From NCBI GenBank assembly GCA_002855745.1, contig NDWX01000005.1:56878-120877 (forward strand): a stretch of 64,000 nucleotides of DNA, given 5' to 3'. Positions 1 to 7,429 of the stretch are shown here, piece by piece. A program made the translations under genes and the position numbers. The notes beneath the pieces were generated by a model. That model was not told the DNA's origin and did not search any database. It worked only from the letters and a program-made list of their open reading frames with translations. This stretch comes from Thermofilum sp. NZ13 (GTDB taxonomy: Archaea; Thermoproteota; Thermoprotei; Thermofilales; Thermofilaceae). Positions within the stretch are counted from its first letter, which is position 1; each line of letters opens with the position of its first letter.

Positions 1-89
1 AAACTTCGAGTCCGTCATTCAAAAGCCTAGAGCTCACTTCTTCTCGATTAAAAAAGTTTAACCACCGGCTCGGCTCCCAAGTCAGAAAA

Positions 90-240
90 AGGAGCAAGGG
101 GTACAGCGCGAGCGCGATCACCGCTAAGACTAAACCATCCCTGACGTTGAGCCTCGCCTCGGCGCTGAAGAGGCTTCGCTCAGCCGGTCTCGTCAGGGAG
201 GCTGATGTCAGCGACATGCGCTACCTCTACCTGGCAGGGC
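90..240 (+). pseudogene. Remnant of small winged-helix regulator gene, fused to a transposon end
   Basis: The + strand frame through positions 93-240 reads S-K-G-Y-S ... LASALKRLRSAGLVREADV followed by MRYLYLAGQA. It matches residues of the intact winged-helix protein encoded at 9998-10342 (ASALERLCPAGLVKEAVVGD, then VRYVYLMGRA). The N-terminal half, including any start codon, is missing or diverged. The C-terminal part stops at a G-rich joint near 235-245, where the sequence switches into a copy of the element end found beside both tnpB genes. The product would therefore be a truncated regulator with an unrelated tail running to the stop at 336-338. I see no ribosome binding site. It is best read as a decayed gene left by an internal deletion of an element. 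The similarity is directly visible; the deletion history is inference. Confidence 0.6.
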
Positions 241-317
241 AGGCCGAAGGCGCGGAGCCCATGAATATTCCGCTAGGGCCCTGGATCAGTGAAGGGGTAG
301 ATGAGCCAGGCGCGGCC
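231..317 (+). mobile_element. Solo copy of the TnpB-element terminal sequence
   Basis: About 87 bases match, in reverse complement, the sequence beside tnpB at 7209-7296, and less closely 61941-62040. Shared blocks are GGCAGGGC.GGCCGAAGGC, GAGCCCATGA, GGATCAGTGAAGGGGTAGAT and GAGCCAGGCGCGGCC. No tnpB is attached; a winged-helix remnant lies directly upstream instead. Unique sequence starts after about 317, and a TATA-like TTTAAAG at 334-340 for the next gene lies just outside. I read this as the right end of a deleted element. Confidence 0.7.
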
Positions 318-365
318 GGTGGCCTGGAAAACCTTTAAAGCACTACTGTTACGAGAATAGCACGT

Positions 366-1124
366 GTGTACTCAGCTAACAGTCCTTGTGAGAGGTTAAA
401 GGACATAGGCGTCATATTCGTGCAGCCGCTTTATGAGCAGAATATCGGCTATATAGCCCGCTGTATGAAGAACTTCTGCCTCTCGGAGCTCCTTCTCGTG
501 AAGCCAAGGTGCTCATTGGGGGTTGAGAGCATAAGGTACGCGATGCACGGAGCAGACGTTATTGAGAAAGCTAGGGTCGTCGACAGCTTCGAGGAAGCCA
601 TTAAGGAGTTTGACCTCGTGGCATGCACCACAGGTGTGAAGGGAAGCGGCGTCCTCAGGAGATACTTATCGCCCCGTGAGGCCGCCGAGATAATCGCTGG
701 GAGTACTGGTCGCCGCGCCATTGTTATCGGCCGCGAAGACTGGGGGTTGACGAACGAGGAACTTTCACTCTGCGACCTGGTGGTCACCATAGAGGCTAAC
801 CCGGACTACCCCTCCTTGAACGCTTCTCACGCGGCGGTGATCGTCTTCTACGAGATATTCAATGCTCTGGTGCGAATCCCCAAGCCGAGGGTCGAGCGCC
901 CAAGGAGAGAGGAGGTCGAGAAGCTTCTCGAGTACATCGACCTCTTAGGGCTAGAGCTGGGCTACGACGACGCCAGACGCGAAAAAGCGAAGCTCATAGT
1001 AAGGCGCCTCGTCGCCGAAACCATGTTCTCTGCCCTCGAGCTGAGGGTGTTGCTCGGCTTCTTCGGTGATAGCTTAAGGAAAGTTAAAAGTTGCGGAGAA
1101 CGGGCGCACGCATGGGAAGCATAG
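366..1124 (+). CDS. trmJ: tRNA 2'-O-methyltransferase TrmJ (SpoU/SPOUT family)
   Basis: The 252-residue protein carries the three SpoU motifs in order: NIGYIARCMKNF near residue 26 (motif 1), IVIGREDWGL near 119 (motif 2) and SLNASHAAVIVFYE near 149 (motif 3). The last two build the knotted SAM pocket. In archaea TrmJ methylates the 2'-OH of C32 in the tRNA anticodon loop. Its length fits the family. The GTG start at 366 is chosen because a TATA-like CCTTTAAAG at 332-340 would place transcription initiation near 362, giving an almost leaderless mRNA. Upstream lies the solo transposon end; downstream is L10e in the same orientation. TrmJ versus another SpoU member rests on overall resemblance. 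Confidence 0.85.
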   Translation: MYSANSPCERLKDIGVIFVQPLYEQNIGYIARCMKNFCLSELLLVKPRCSLGVESIRYAMHGADVIEKARVVDSFEEAIKEFDLVACTTGVKGSGVLRRYLSPREAAEIIAGSTGRRAIVIGREDWGLTNEELSLCDLVVTIEANPDYPSLNASHAAVIVFYEIFNALVRIPKPRVERPRREEVEKLLEYIDLLGLELGYDDARREKAKLIVRRLVAETMFSALELRVLLGFFGDSLRKVKSCGERAHAWEA

Positions 1125-1178
1125 GAAAGCTTATATCACCACTTTCCAAATGCGTTTACGGGCGTTAGGTGATATAGC

Positions 1179-1685
1179 ATGCCGCTCAGACCTGGCAGGT
1201 GTTACAGGCACTTTGGCACGCCACCTTACACAAGGCTCGAGTACATTAAGAGCAATCCCCCAGTACTTATACCGAAGTTTGACCTAGGCAACGCTCAGGG
1301 GAAATTTAACACCACCCTCAAACTTGTAGTCCTCAAGCCCGGCCAGATCAGGGCCAACGCGCTCGAGGCCGCTAGGCAACACGCCAACAAGTACCTCTCA
1401 TCGAAAGTCGGAGACACGAACTACTTCATGAGGATAGCCGTTTATCCGCACCACATCCTGCGTGAGAACAAGATGATGGCAATGGCAGGCGCTGACAGGC
1501 TTCAGGACGGCATGAGGCTGTCCTTCGGCACACCTGTGGGTAGGGCTGCTAGGGTTGAAACCAATCAGCCCATAATAATAGTCAAGGTGGACTCCAAGAA
1601 CCTCGAGCACGCCAAGGAAGCTCTGAGGAGAGCTGCCTCAAAGATACCTCTCCCAACACGTATCGTGGTTGAAACGGCTGGCTAG
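1179..1685 (+). CDS. rpl10e: Ribosomal protein L10e (uL16 family)
   Basis: This 168-residue large-subunit protein begins with the conserved [13 protein letters not shown] and continues through [13 protein letters not shown] and [14 protein letters not shown], the hallmarks of archaeal L10e, the counterpart of bacterial L16. It sits at the base of the central protuberance near the tRNA acceptor ends. A TATA-like GCTTATATC lies near 1130 and a strong GGTGAT Shine-Dalgarno lies about 8 bases before the ATG at 1179, so this gene has a leader, unlike many neighbours. Length and start match the family, and no anomaly is seen. Confidence 0.97.
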   Translation: MPLRPGRCYRHFGTPPYTRLEYIKSNPPVLIPKFDLGNAQGKFNTTLKLVVLKPGQIRANALEAARQHANKYLSSKVGDTNYFMRIAVYPHHILRENKMMAMAGADRLQDGMRLSFGTPVGRAARVETNQPIIIVKVDSKNLEHAKEALRRAASKIPLPTRIVVETAG

Positions 1686-1707
1686 TGGGGATCGTCGGTG
1701 AATAGGG

Positions 1708-2400
1708 TTGCAAGAGCTCCACAAAAAGCGAATTGAAGTAGCCATTAACATCTGGGGCGAAATTCTCGAGGGCTCTTTCTCAAGCAGGAGCGAGCTCGTC
1801 AGTTTCGTTCGCGAAGTATACGAGGAGAACAGGCTCGAGCCGATCCGTGGAAAGACGAAGATCGACATATACGACAAGGAGCTGGCGACGATATACCTTG
1901 TCGGCAAGTACGGTCTAGGCCTCGATGAAGAGCCTGAGAGATACTCGCACCTTTTCAGCATCGAGCTTAAAAGCGACAAAGTCATTGAGAGAGTTTTACA
2001 GGGTGACAGCCCGAGGAAGAGCATGCTCGAAGTGTTCGGAACGCTTGACGAGAACATGGTCTTCCGCGTGCTCCGCCTTGCAATGACCGCGGTGATTCTA
2101 GGCTTCATGCCCGAAGAGAAGTTCATAGCCGTTCTCACAAGCTTCGAGAAGGAGTTCCCCGAGCTGGATAAGAACATACAGGGGTTTAAGCGATTTTACA
2201 TAGCATACAGGCTGGCCGAGGAGATAGCTGCTGGCAAGGTGAGAAACCGGATCGAGAAAGAAACCCTCAAGCACGCTATGTGTGTTCGCCTAAATGCTGA
2301 GAGAGCAGCTCCGCCCGACCGGTTCATAAGGGAAATCGCCGTTGAGGCTTTAAGGATACCTGAGCACAAGGTAAACTCCGCGCTAAGCCTCAGCGATTAG
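1708..2400 (+). CDS. Conserved protein of unknown function (DUF2192-like)
   Basis: This 230-residue soluble protein has a TTG start 22 bases after the L10e stop, so the two genes are probably cotranscribed. It is rich in charged helices, with no membrane segment, cysteine cluster or nucleotide-binding motif. Segments such as ATIYLVGKYGLG and GFKRFYIAYRLAEE recall DUF2192, a family confined to Thermoprotei, but I assign that from memory only. Linkage to L10e and S26e suggests a translation-related role, which is inference. Confidence 0.6.
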   Translation: MQELHKKRIEVAINIWGEILEGSFSSRSELVSFVREVYEENRLEPIRGKTKIDIYDKELATIYLVGKYGLGLDEEPERYSHLFSIELKSDKVIERVLQGDSPRKSMLEVFGTLDENMVFRVLRLAMTAVILGFMPEEKFIAVLTSFEKEFPELDKNIQGFKRFYIAYRLAEEIAAGKVRNRIEKETLKHAMCVRLNAERAAPPDRFIREIAVEALRIPEHKVNSALSLSD

Positions 2401-2500
2401 AAAATCTTGCAATCGGCGTCTCGATAATCAAATTCCGGCTGCGCCTGGAGAAGAGAATGATTTATATTAGTCCAGTATTTTAGCTGGAAGGGCTGGATGT

Positions 2501-2797
2501 ATGCCTAAGAAGAGGAAGTCTCGCGGACGCCATAAAGGCGGTAAAGGTAAAGAGGATCTCGTGCAGTGCGACGAGTGCGGTGCGCTGATACCCAGGTCGA
2601 AGGCCGTTAAGATCACGAAGCCCGTCGTGGCCGTTGACCCGCAATTACTGAAGGAACTGAGGGACAAAGGTGCTGTAATCCCGCAGTACACAGTGACGAA
2701 GTACCTTTGCCTTCGGTGCGCCATACACCGGGGAATAATCAAGATCAGACCAGAGGAGGAGCGTAAGAAGGAAAACATCAAATGGAACTTCTTCTAA
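2501..2797 (+). CDS. rps26e: Ribosomal protein S26e
   Basis: This 98-residue small-subunit protein has a basic N-terminus (PKKRKSRGRHKGGKG), a CDEC pair near residue 24, the VTKYLCLRCAIHRGI segment near residue 66 with the second zinc-ligand pair, and a charged tail. In eukaryotes S26 lines the mRNA exit channel near the 3' end of small-subunit rRNA. A TATA-like GATTTATATTAG near 2458 precedes the ATG by about 40 bases. The 3' end overlaps the start of the TrmY gene by 16 bases, indicating coupled translation. Confidence 0.95.
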   Translation: MPKKRKSRGRHKGGKGKEDLVQCDECGALIPRSKAVKITKPVVAVDPQLLKELRDKGAVIPQYTVTKYLCLRCAIHRGIIKIRPEEERKKENIKWNFF

Positions 2798-3384
2798 GCG
2801 AATACAACCGCGTATTTATTCTCTACTCAAACACAGCTGCAACTGCGCCTACTTTTACCGAGGAAACATTAACAACGGAGGGCGGCAGAATGGACGTCGT
2901 TGCGAGGAGCGCCATATATGCACTCTGGGACCTCGGGGTACCTCGAAGAGACGCCGCCTTCATAGCGGTCTTAAACGGCCCACCCGACCCTCCTGCGACA
3001 CTCTTCCTCCGCCCGGCTAACGTGGAGCTTAGCGAGAAAGCGCTGGGATCCGAGATACTCAGCGCTCTAAAAGGCTTTTCGAGTATCGCTCAGACATACC
3101 GCCTCGATGCGGCGAAACTCCTGGTGAAAGTTAAGGAGATGGGCTTCAAGCTGGCTCTTCTCATCGAAAACGGTGAAGACATCTCACGCATTCCTGACCT
3201 TTGTGGAAGGAAAACAGCTTTTGTTGTCGGCGATCATTTAGGCTTTCCTGACCACTTCCTCCGATCTTCTGAGAAGTTGGTTGACGTTAAGATAAGTCTG
3301 GGAAAAACACCCTACCTTGCAAGCCACTGCATTGCCTACGTGAACGACGTTCTTGACGGTTGCACTAAATCCTCGAATCCCTGA
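2782..3384 (+). CDS. trmY: tRNA pseudouridine-54 N1-methyltransferase TrmY (SPOUT)
   Basis: This 200-residue SPOUT methyltransferase shows GGRMDVVARSAIYAL near residue 34, AVLNGPPDPPATLFL near 63, FVVGDHLGFPDHF near 149 and a C-terminal SLGKTPYLASHCIAYVND. The last two match the SAM-binding knot of TrmY, which makes N1-methylpseudouridine at tRNA position 54. The ATG lies inside the end of rps26e. A shorter TrmY-like paralogue is encoded at 22259-22771; this copy keeps the better SAM site and is the likelier enzyme. Confidence 0.85.
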   Translation: MELLLSEYNRVFILYSNTAATAPTFTEETLTTEGGRMDVVARSAIYALWDLGVPRRDAAFIAVLNGPPDPPATLFLRPANVELSEKALGSEILSALKGFSSIAQTYRLDAAKLLVKVKEMGFKLALLIENGEDISRIPDLCGRKTAFVVGDHLGFPDHFLRSSEKLVDVKISLGKTPYLASHCIAYVNDVLDGCTKSSNP

Positions 3385-3429
3385 TTAAAAACGCTGATTT
3401 CTATATTCCCCCGAAGCCCACAAGCGCGG

Positions 3430-5286
3430 TTAAGATGAGAAAATCAGGCGCTGATCCGACTCTTCCAGCGTCCAGGCATCTAACTCGTCTCTACGCAGGT
3501 ACCTTAATCCTGGTCTCGCAAGCCCTGAGATGTTTGGTGAGTAACACTTCGGGCATCTCGAGACTTTCACCTGCAGCACGTTACCGCAGACGTTGCAGAT
3601 GTGCAGCCCTAAAATTGTGATTGTAAACTGACGTATGCCTTTACTATGTAGAGCTGTTAAAAGCTCCTTAAGTTGCATCGTTGCAATCTTGCTGACGCGG
3701 ATCTCCAGGATGCTGGCCTTGCTTCCCAGAAGGCCCTGTATGCCGGCTTCAAGCTCCAGGAGCTCTTGCTTTGTGCGTAAGTTTCTGTTCAAGGATAGTG
3801 GACCAAGAGGGTTTACGTGGAGGTGCAAGGGGTTTAGGTAGAGTGCTACCAGCATCGTTAAAAAGCTACTGGGAGTGTAGAGCGTGCTTACCACGCTCGT
3901 ATCAGCTAACATCTTGTGCTCTGAGACCGAGTAGTACTCTCTCATTATCCGCTCCGTTATGATCCGTTTGTACCTCTCAGGCTCTGAGAGCAACTCCCTC
4001 GGTACCGGCACTTGCCGAAGAAGCCCTCCTTCAACCCCCGCAAGCGATACGTGAAACAAGTGCTCCACATGCTGATAACCTCCTGACTCTAGCACCCTTG
4101 CAGCGCCGGCGCTCTGCCTCCTCAAGTGCTGGACAGTCTTCTCTAGCTGCCGCTCGGTTTCCATGAGGAAGTCCGTGCTCTTGTAGGCCTTACTTAGCAC
4201 GAAGGGCATAGGGAAGGTTGCCGTTCCCAAGTGAAGGATCGGACTCTCGCTACGCATTAATGCATACAGAAGCTGAGACGGGAAGACGCTACCACTGGTA
4301 AAGACAACTGGAACCCCGTTGTTCACAAGCTTCGCTATCATCTGGAGCGCGTCGTCGCCGATTCTCTCCCAATTGTAGACGACAAGAAGAGAGTTCGCAA
4401 ACGGGAGGTCACCTGCTATTCTCTCAAGCAATATGTGCAGAAGCTTCTCGTCACCCGATGCATCCACAAGGTAAGTTACCGGCAACACGGCATCGGACAC
4501 CAGCAAGATGTCTATGACCTTCTCCGCATCGCTGCTTACGCTCGACGCGAAGTCCACGACAACCTCCGGGAAAAGCTCCCTTCTTTTAAGCACGAGCTTC
4601 AGCATGGACAGGCTCGGAGAAGGTAGGTAAAGCGACGCAACCCCACTGGCCCAATTCACGTTCAGAAGGAGAAGGTTCGACGCGACGATTTCTAGGAGGC
4701 CTGACTCCGTCAGAACGTCTAAGCTCTGGGAATATACGCCGCCCTCCCTCCCGGTGGGGCTCAAGGGGCGCGCTGCTTCACCCATGCACCGGTTCCTGGC
4801 AAGTATCCAGTAGAGTGAGGCGTCCACCACTGACTGAGGTATAAATCCCGAGGTGTAGCCAGCGGCCTCCAGCTCCTCGATCAACGTCCTTAGAATCCTC
4901 TGTTGGCTACAGCTACCTGACGCCACCACGCCTCGCGAGCTCAAGAAAGACTCAACGTAGTGCCGAAGGGGGAGAGCGTACCCTTGCCTCACTAAAACAC
5001 TCAAATCACTAGCAGCTGCTATCTCGATGCTCCCGATAATCGAAAGCGCGCTTTTCCCCAGTGGAGTAATCTCGTAGACATCACCATTGTGCTCGATAAG
5101 CTTTCCCAGCTCAAGCTTCTTCATATGGTAAGCTAGCCCGGCAGGCGTCGCCCCCACACTCCTAGCTATGTCGTTGTACCGCATGGGAGACCTTTCCAGC
5201 AGCTTTAAAATCTCCACCCTCACTGGGCTCGCGAGCGCGTCTAAGATCCTGCTAACATCCTCGGATTTTCTCCCTCGTCTACCCAT
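3430..5286 (-). CDS. ArsR-type winged-helix protein with an RNR class III-like C-terminal region
   Basis: This 618-residue protein begins with an ArsR-like winged helix (residues 8-75: LDALASPVRVEILKLLERS, then a recognition helix around TPAGLAYHMKKLE). The long remainder ends in a zinc ribbon, CNVCG ... CPKC, preceded by IRQFTITILGLHI and followed by GLRYLRR. That layout recalls the C-terminus of anaerobic ribonucleotide reductase NrdD. I see no clear glycyl-radical motif, so catalysis is doubtful. A role as a nucleotide-sensing repressor is inference. An inverted repeat TTAAC-CA-GTTAA sits ten bases upstream of the ATG, where an autoregulator could bind. The gene is divergent from 5490 and convergent with trmY. 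Confidence 0.55.
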   Translation of the reverse strand: MGRRGRKSEDVSRILDALASPVRVEILKLLERSPMRYNDIARSVGATPAGLAYHMKKLELGKLIEHNGDVYEITPLGKSALSIIGSIEIAAASDLSVLVRQGYALPLRHYVESFLSSRGVVASGSCSQQRILRTLIEELEAAGYTSGFIPQSVVDASLYWILARNRCMGEAARPLSPTGREGGVYSQSLDVLTESGLLEIVASNLLLLNVNWASGVASLYLPSPSLSMLKLVLKRRELFPEVVVDFASSVSSDAEKVIDILLVSDAVLPVTYLVDASGDEKLLHILLERIAGDLPFANSLLVVYNWERIGDDALQMIAKLVNNGVPVVFTSGSVFPSQLLYALMRSESPILHLGTATFPMPFVLSKAYKSTDFLMETERQLEKTVQHLRRQSAGAARVLESGGYQHVEHLFHVSLAGVEGGLLRQVPVPRELLSEPERYKRIITERIMREYYSVSEHKMLADTSVVSTLYTPSSFLTMLVALYLNPLHLHVNPLGPLSLNRNLRTKQELLELEAGIQGLLGSKASILEIRVSKIATMQLKELLTALHSKGIRQFTITILGLHICNVCGNVLQVKVSRCPKCYSPNISGLARPGLRYLRRDELDAWTLEESDQRLIFSS

Positions 5287-5295
5287 ACCTAACCG

Positions 5296-5307
5296 TTAAC
5301 CAGTTAA
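5296..5307. promoter_or_regulatory. Operator-like inverted repeat upstream of the winged-helix gene
   Basis: The perfect inverted repeat TTAAC-CA-GTTAA lies 10-21 bases upstream of the ATG of the 618-residue regulator. A TATA-like AATTTAGC near 5315-5322 on the minus strand would put the transcription start on or beside this repeat, a common repressor position in archaea. Autoregulation is inference. Confidence 0.4.
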
Positions 5308-5489
5308 ACCTGCTAAATTACATTGCCCCAGAGTTTCGTGAACTCACTTTACCCTGATTGGAGCAAAAACAGGAACTCAGCCTTTTCGCTTTTCCCAAGT
5401 AAGGATACCGTACTCTAAAAGGAATACTTTCGAATTAGTCCCTTTTTTAAATGTACGGTGAAAAAATAGGATCATGCCTCCTTTTCAGC

Positions 5490-5852
5490 GTGGTCGCATC
5501 AACTATTTACCGAGACTATGAGGAATTCAGTCGAAGAGTGATTCTAACAGTCATCGACATGATCAGGCGCACAAAAGGAGGTATGATCACCTTTAACTCG
5601 AAGAAGATAGCGGTACTAGCCGGAATAGAGTCGCACCCGGTAGTGCTCACTTTGATAAAGGACGTTCTCGAGAGGCTGAAAGAGAGAGGCTACATACAGG
5701 AGGTTGGGCGAACTAAACACGGTGTGAAATTCTCCGTTACCCGTGAGAGCCCGCTTTGGATCCTCGCAAAGAACTACGAGAAAGTGACCATCAAAGGTCT
5801 CGAAGATCTAGACGAGGTCGTTGAAAAGCTAGCGCCGAGGGCGCTCGCATAA
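5490..5852 (+). CDS. Small winged-helix-like protein, function unknown
   Basis: The protein is about 120 residues if the GTG at 5490 is used. The frame stays open to an ATG at 5451, but that ATG overlaps a strong TATA-like TTTTTTAAAT (5442-5451), which should start transcription near 5472, so 5490 is preferred. The middle (IAVLAGIESHPVVLTLIKDV, then LERLKERGYIQEVGRTKHG) looks like a recognition helix followed by a wing. It may be a DNA- or RNA-binding adaptor. It is divergent from the large regulator and heads a short operon with 5894 and trm14. Confidence 0.55.
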   Translation: MVASTIYRDYEEFSRRVILTVIDMIRRTKGGMITFNSKKIAVLAGIESHPVVLTLIKDVLERLKERGYIQEVGRTKHGVKFSVTRESPLWILAKNYEKVTIKGLEDLDEVVEKLAPRALA

Positions 5853-5893
5853 CGCTATTATGGCCGCCCTCCCCTACTATCGTTGAAGAAACG

Positions 5894-6235
5894 ATGCCCC
5901 GCGAGCAGAAATCACTCGCTTCGCGGATCGTAGAGTTGGCGGAGTCTATAGCATCGCAGGAGGGTCTGTCCCCACCCAACACTCTGGTAGTTGTCGTAGA
6001 CCGCCTTTACAAGCCGAAACTGGGCTTTATGGAGGGTCTCGATGTGGATCCAGCCTCGAACACGCTAATCGTTGAGAAATCCACGCTCGACAACATGGTC
6101 TACAGGATCCTCGCGGGCGTGTTCTACCTCTCGTACTGGAACACATTCGGCGTCAGCGATTCCACCCGTGCAAAGGAGCTCGCCAGGAAGCACTTCTTTA
6201 AAGCACTCGTCGCGTTGAGTAAGGGTTCGTCATGA
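5894..6235 (+). CDS. Conserved hypothetical protein
   Basis: This 113-residue protein has no cysteines and no membrane segment. Its pattern is a helix (ASRIVELAESIA), a hydrophobic strand (TLVVVVDRLY), and a C-terminal helical part with VYRILAGVFYLSYWN. I do not recognise the family. Its TGA overlaps the ATG of the Trm14 gene (ATGA), so the two are translationally coupled and may act together in tRNA modification, but that is context only. Confidence 0.6.
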   Translation: MPREQKSLASRIVELAESIASQEGLSPPNTLVVVVDRLYKPKLGFMEGLDVDPASNTLIVEKSTLDNMVYRILAGVFYLSYWNTFGVSDSTRAKELARKHFFKALVALSKGSS

Positions 6236-7257
6236 AATTACTCCTCACCACGGTGCCCGGTCTCGAGTTCATAGTGCGGGAGGAGCTAGCAGAACTACTC
6301 GGACAGGTTGAGACGGCTTATACCCCTCTGTCGGGTAGAGTCTTCGCGGAAATTGAGGAGCCTCTCGCCAGGATACTGTCGATGCGCTCGATCGAGAATG
6401 TGAGACTCATTCTCGGGGAGGGCGACACCCTTAGGGCAACGACCGAGGCTTCTTTGGACGCAATGAAGGAGCTATCAAAGGGTCTGAAGACCTTCGCTGT
6501 TCGTGCCGAGCGCGTGACGAAGGAAGCACCTTTTACCTCGCTAGACCTTGCGCGCGATTTGGGCACGTTGCTCTCGGAAAAGCTGGGACTGCAAGTTCAG
6601 CTCGACGTACCAGACATCGTTTTCTACGCCGAGTACGAGAGGGGGACCTACAGGGTCGGTGTAGACCTAACGCCCTTCTCGAGCTTGAGGGATCGGCCTT
6701 ACCGCAGGTGGATCCATAGGTCTGCTTTGAACCCGATAATAGCCTACGCCATGTGCCGCCTAGCCGGGTCTACAGGTATGCTGGTTGACCCGTTCTGCGG
6801 GAGCGGAACCATAGTGCTGGAGTGCCTCAGCCTTAACACCCACAGGGAGGCCCTCTGTGCCGACATCAGCGTTGCGTCGCTTCTCGGTGCCCGGGAGAAC
6901 GCGTGGGCCGTAGGACTTACCCCTCACCTCTACGCCCAAGACGTAGCGAACCCCGCTCTACGGGAAAACGTGGCAGTGGATGCAATAGTCACAAATCCGC
7001 CGTTCGGGCTCCGAGAGAGGCCTGTAGGCGGGCTAGAGAGAGTATACGCGGCTCTCTTCAGCTTAGCCGAGAAGGTGCTCGCGGAGGGGGGTCGGTTGGT
7101 GGTTCTCACACCTCACAGAGAACTTATTCAAAGATTTAGCAGGTTGAATGCTGAGAAGTGCATTGAAATAAACGAGGGTGGTCTGACCTCGTGGATCTAC
7201 GTTTTTTCGGCCGCGCCTGGCTCATCCACCCCTTCACTGATCCGGAGCCCCCTTTAA
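6232..7257 (+). CDS. trm14: THUMP-domain tRNA guanosine N2-methyltransferase (Trm14/TrmN type)
   Basis: This 341-residue protein has an N-terminal THUMP-type RNA-binding half (TTVPGLEFIVREELAELLG start) and a C-terminal Rossmann methyltransferase. The latter has DPFCGSGTIVLECL near residue 186 (SAM motif I) and the catalytic TNPPFGLRERPVGG near 254, typical of N2-guanosine methylation. Archaeal Trm14 makes m2G6 in tRNA. The last ~14 codons (A-A-P-G-S-S-T-P-S-L-I-R-S-P-L) are encoded by the inserted transposon end, so the original C-terminus after SWIYVF has been replaced. The conserved core is intact, so the enzyme is probably functional. Confidence 0.8.
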   Translation: MKLLLTTVPGLEFIVREELAELLGQVETAYTPLSGRVFAEIEEPLARILSMRSIENVRLILGEGDTLRATTEASLDAMKELSKGLKTFAVRAERVTKEAPFTSLDLARDLGTLLSEKLGLQVQLDVPDIVFYAEYERGTYRVGVDLTPFSSLRDRPYRRWIHRSALNPIIAYAMCRLAGSTGMLVDPFCGSGTIVLECLSLNTHREALCADISVASLLGARENAWAVGLTPHLYAQDVANPALRENVAVDAIVTNPPFGLRERPVGGLERVYAALFSLAEKVLAEGGRLVVLTPHRELIQRFSRLNAEKCIEINEGGLTSWIYVFSAAPGSSTPSLIRSPL

Positions 7258-7296
7258 GGGTTTTCATGGGCTCAGCGCCTTCGGCCCGCCCTGCCG
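7209..7296 (-). mobile_element. Terminal sequence of TnpB element 1
   Basis: On the minus strand, downstream of tnpB, this stretch contains the blocks GCCGAAGGCGCTGAGCCCAT, a short hairpin CCCTTTAAGGG (7250-7260), GGATCAGTGAAGGGGTGGAT and GAGCCAGGCGCGGCC. The same blocks occur at 231-317 and, more diverged, at 61941-62040. It overlaps the 3' end of trm14. By analogy with IS200/IS605-type elements it would be the right end, the region that carries the guide-RNA scaffold; that analogy is inference. Confidence 0.7.
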
Positions 7297-7429
7297 ATTC
7301 ACGCCCGCTAAGGGCTGTGCGGCGGGGCTTGCCTCGGCGCCTCTTTGCCTCTTCACACCGCGCGCGGCATCCGGCAAGCGGCTCGTAGGCCGTGCCGGGA
7401 ACTGGGGCCGGGGCCTGCACGTCGCTGGG
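7209..7429 (-). ncRNA. Candidate guide (omega-like) RNA region downstream of tnpB 1
   Basis: About 220 GC-rich bases separate the tnpB stop from the flank in trm14. In the second locus the matching interval shares GCCTTC.GCCCGC and CCGCGC-type blocks besides the terminal sequence. TnpB nucleases use an RNA transcribed from their own 3' region, with the guide lying just beyond the right end. Here the guide would be antisense to the last codons of trm14. Size and function are not demonstrated. Confidence 0.35.
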
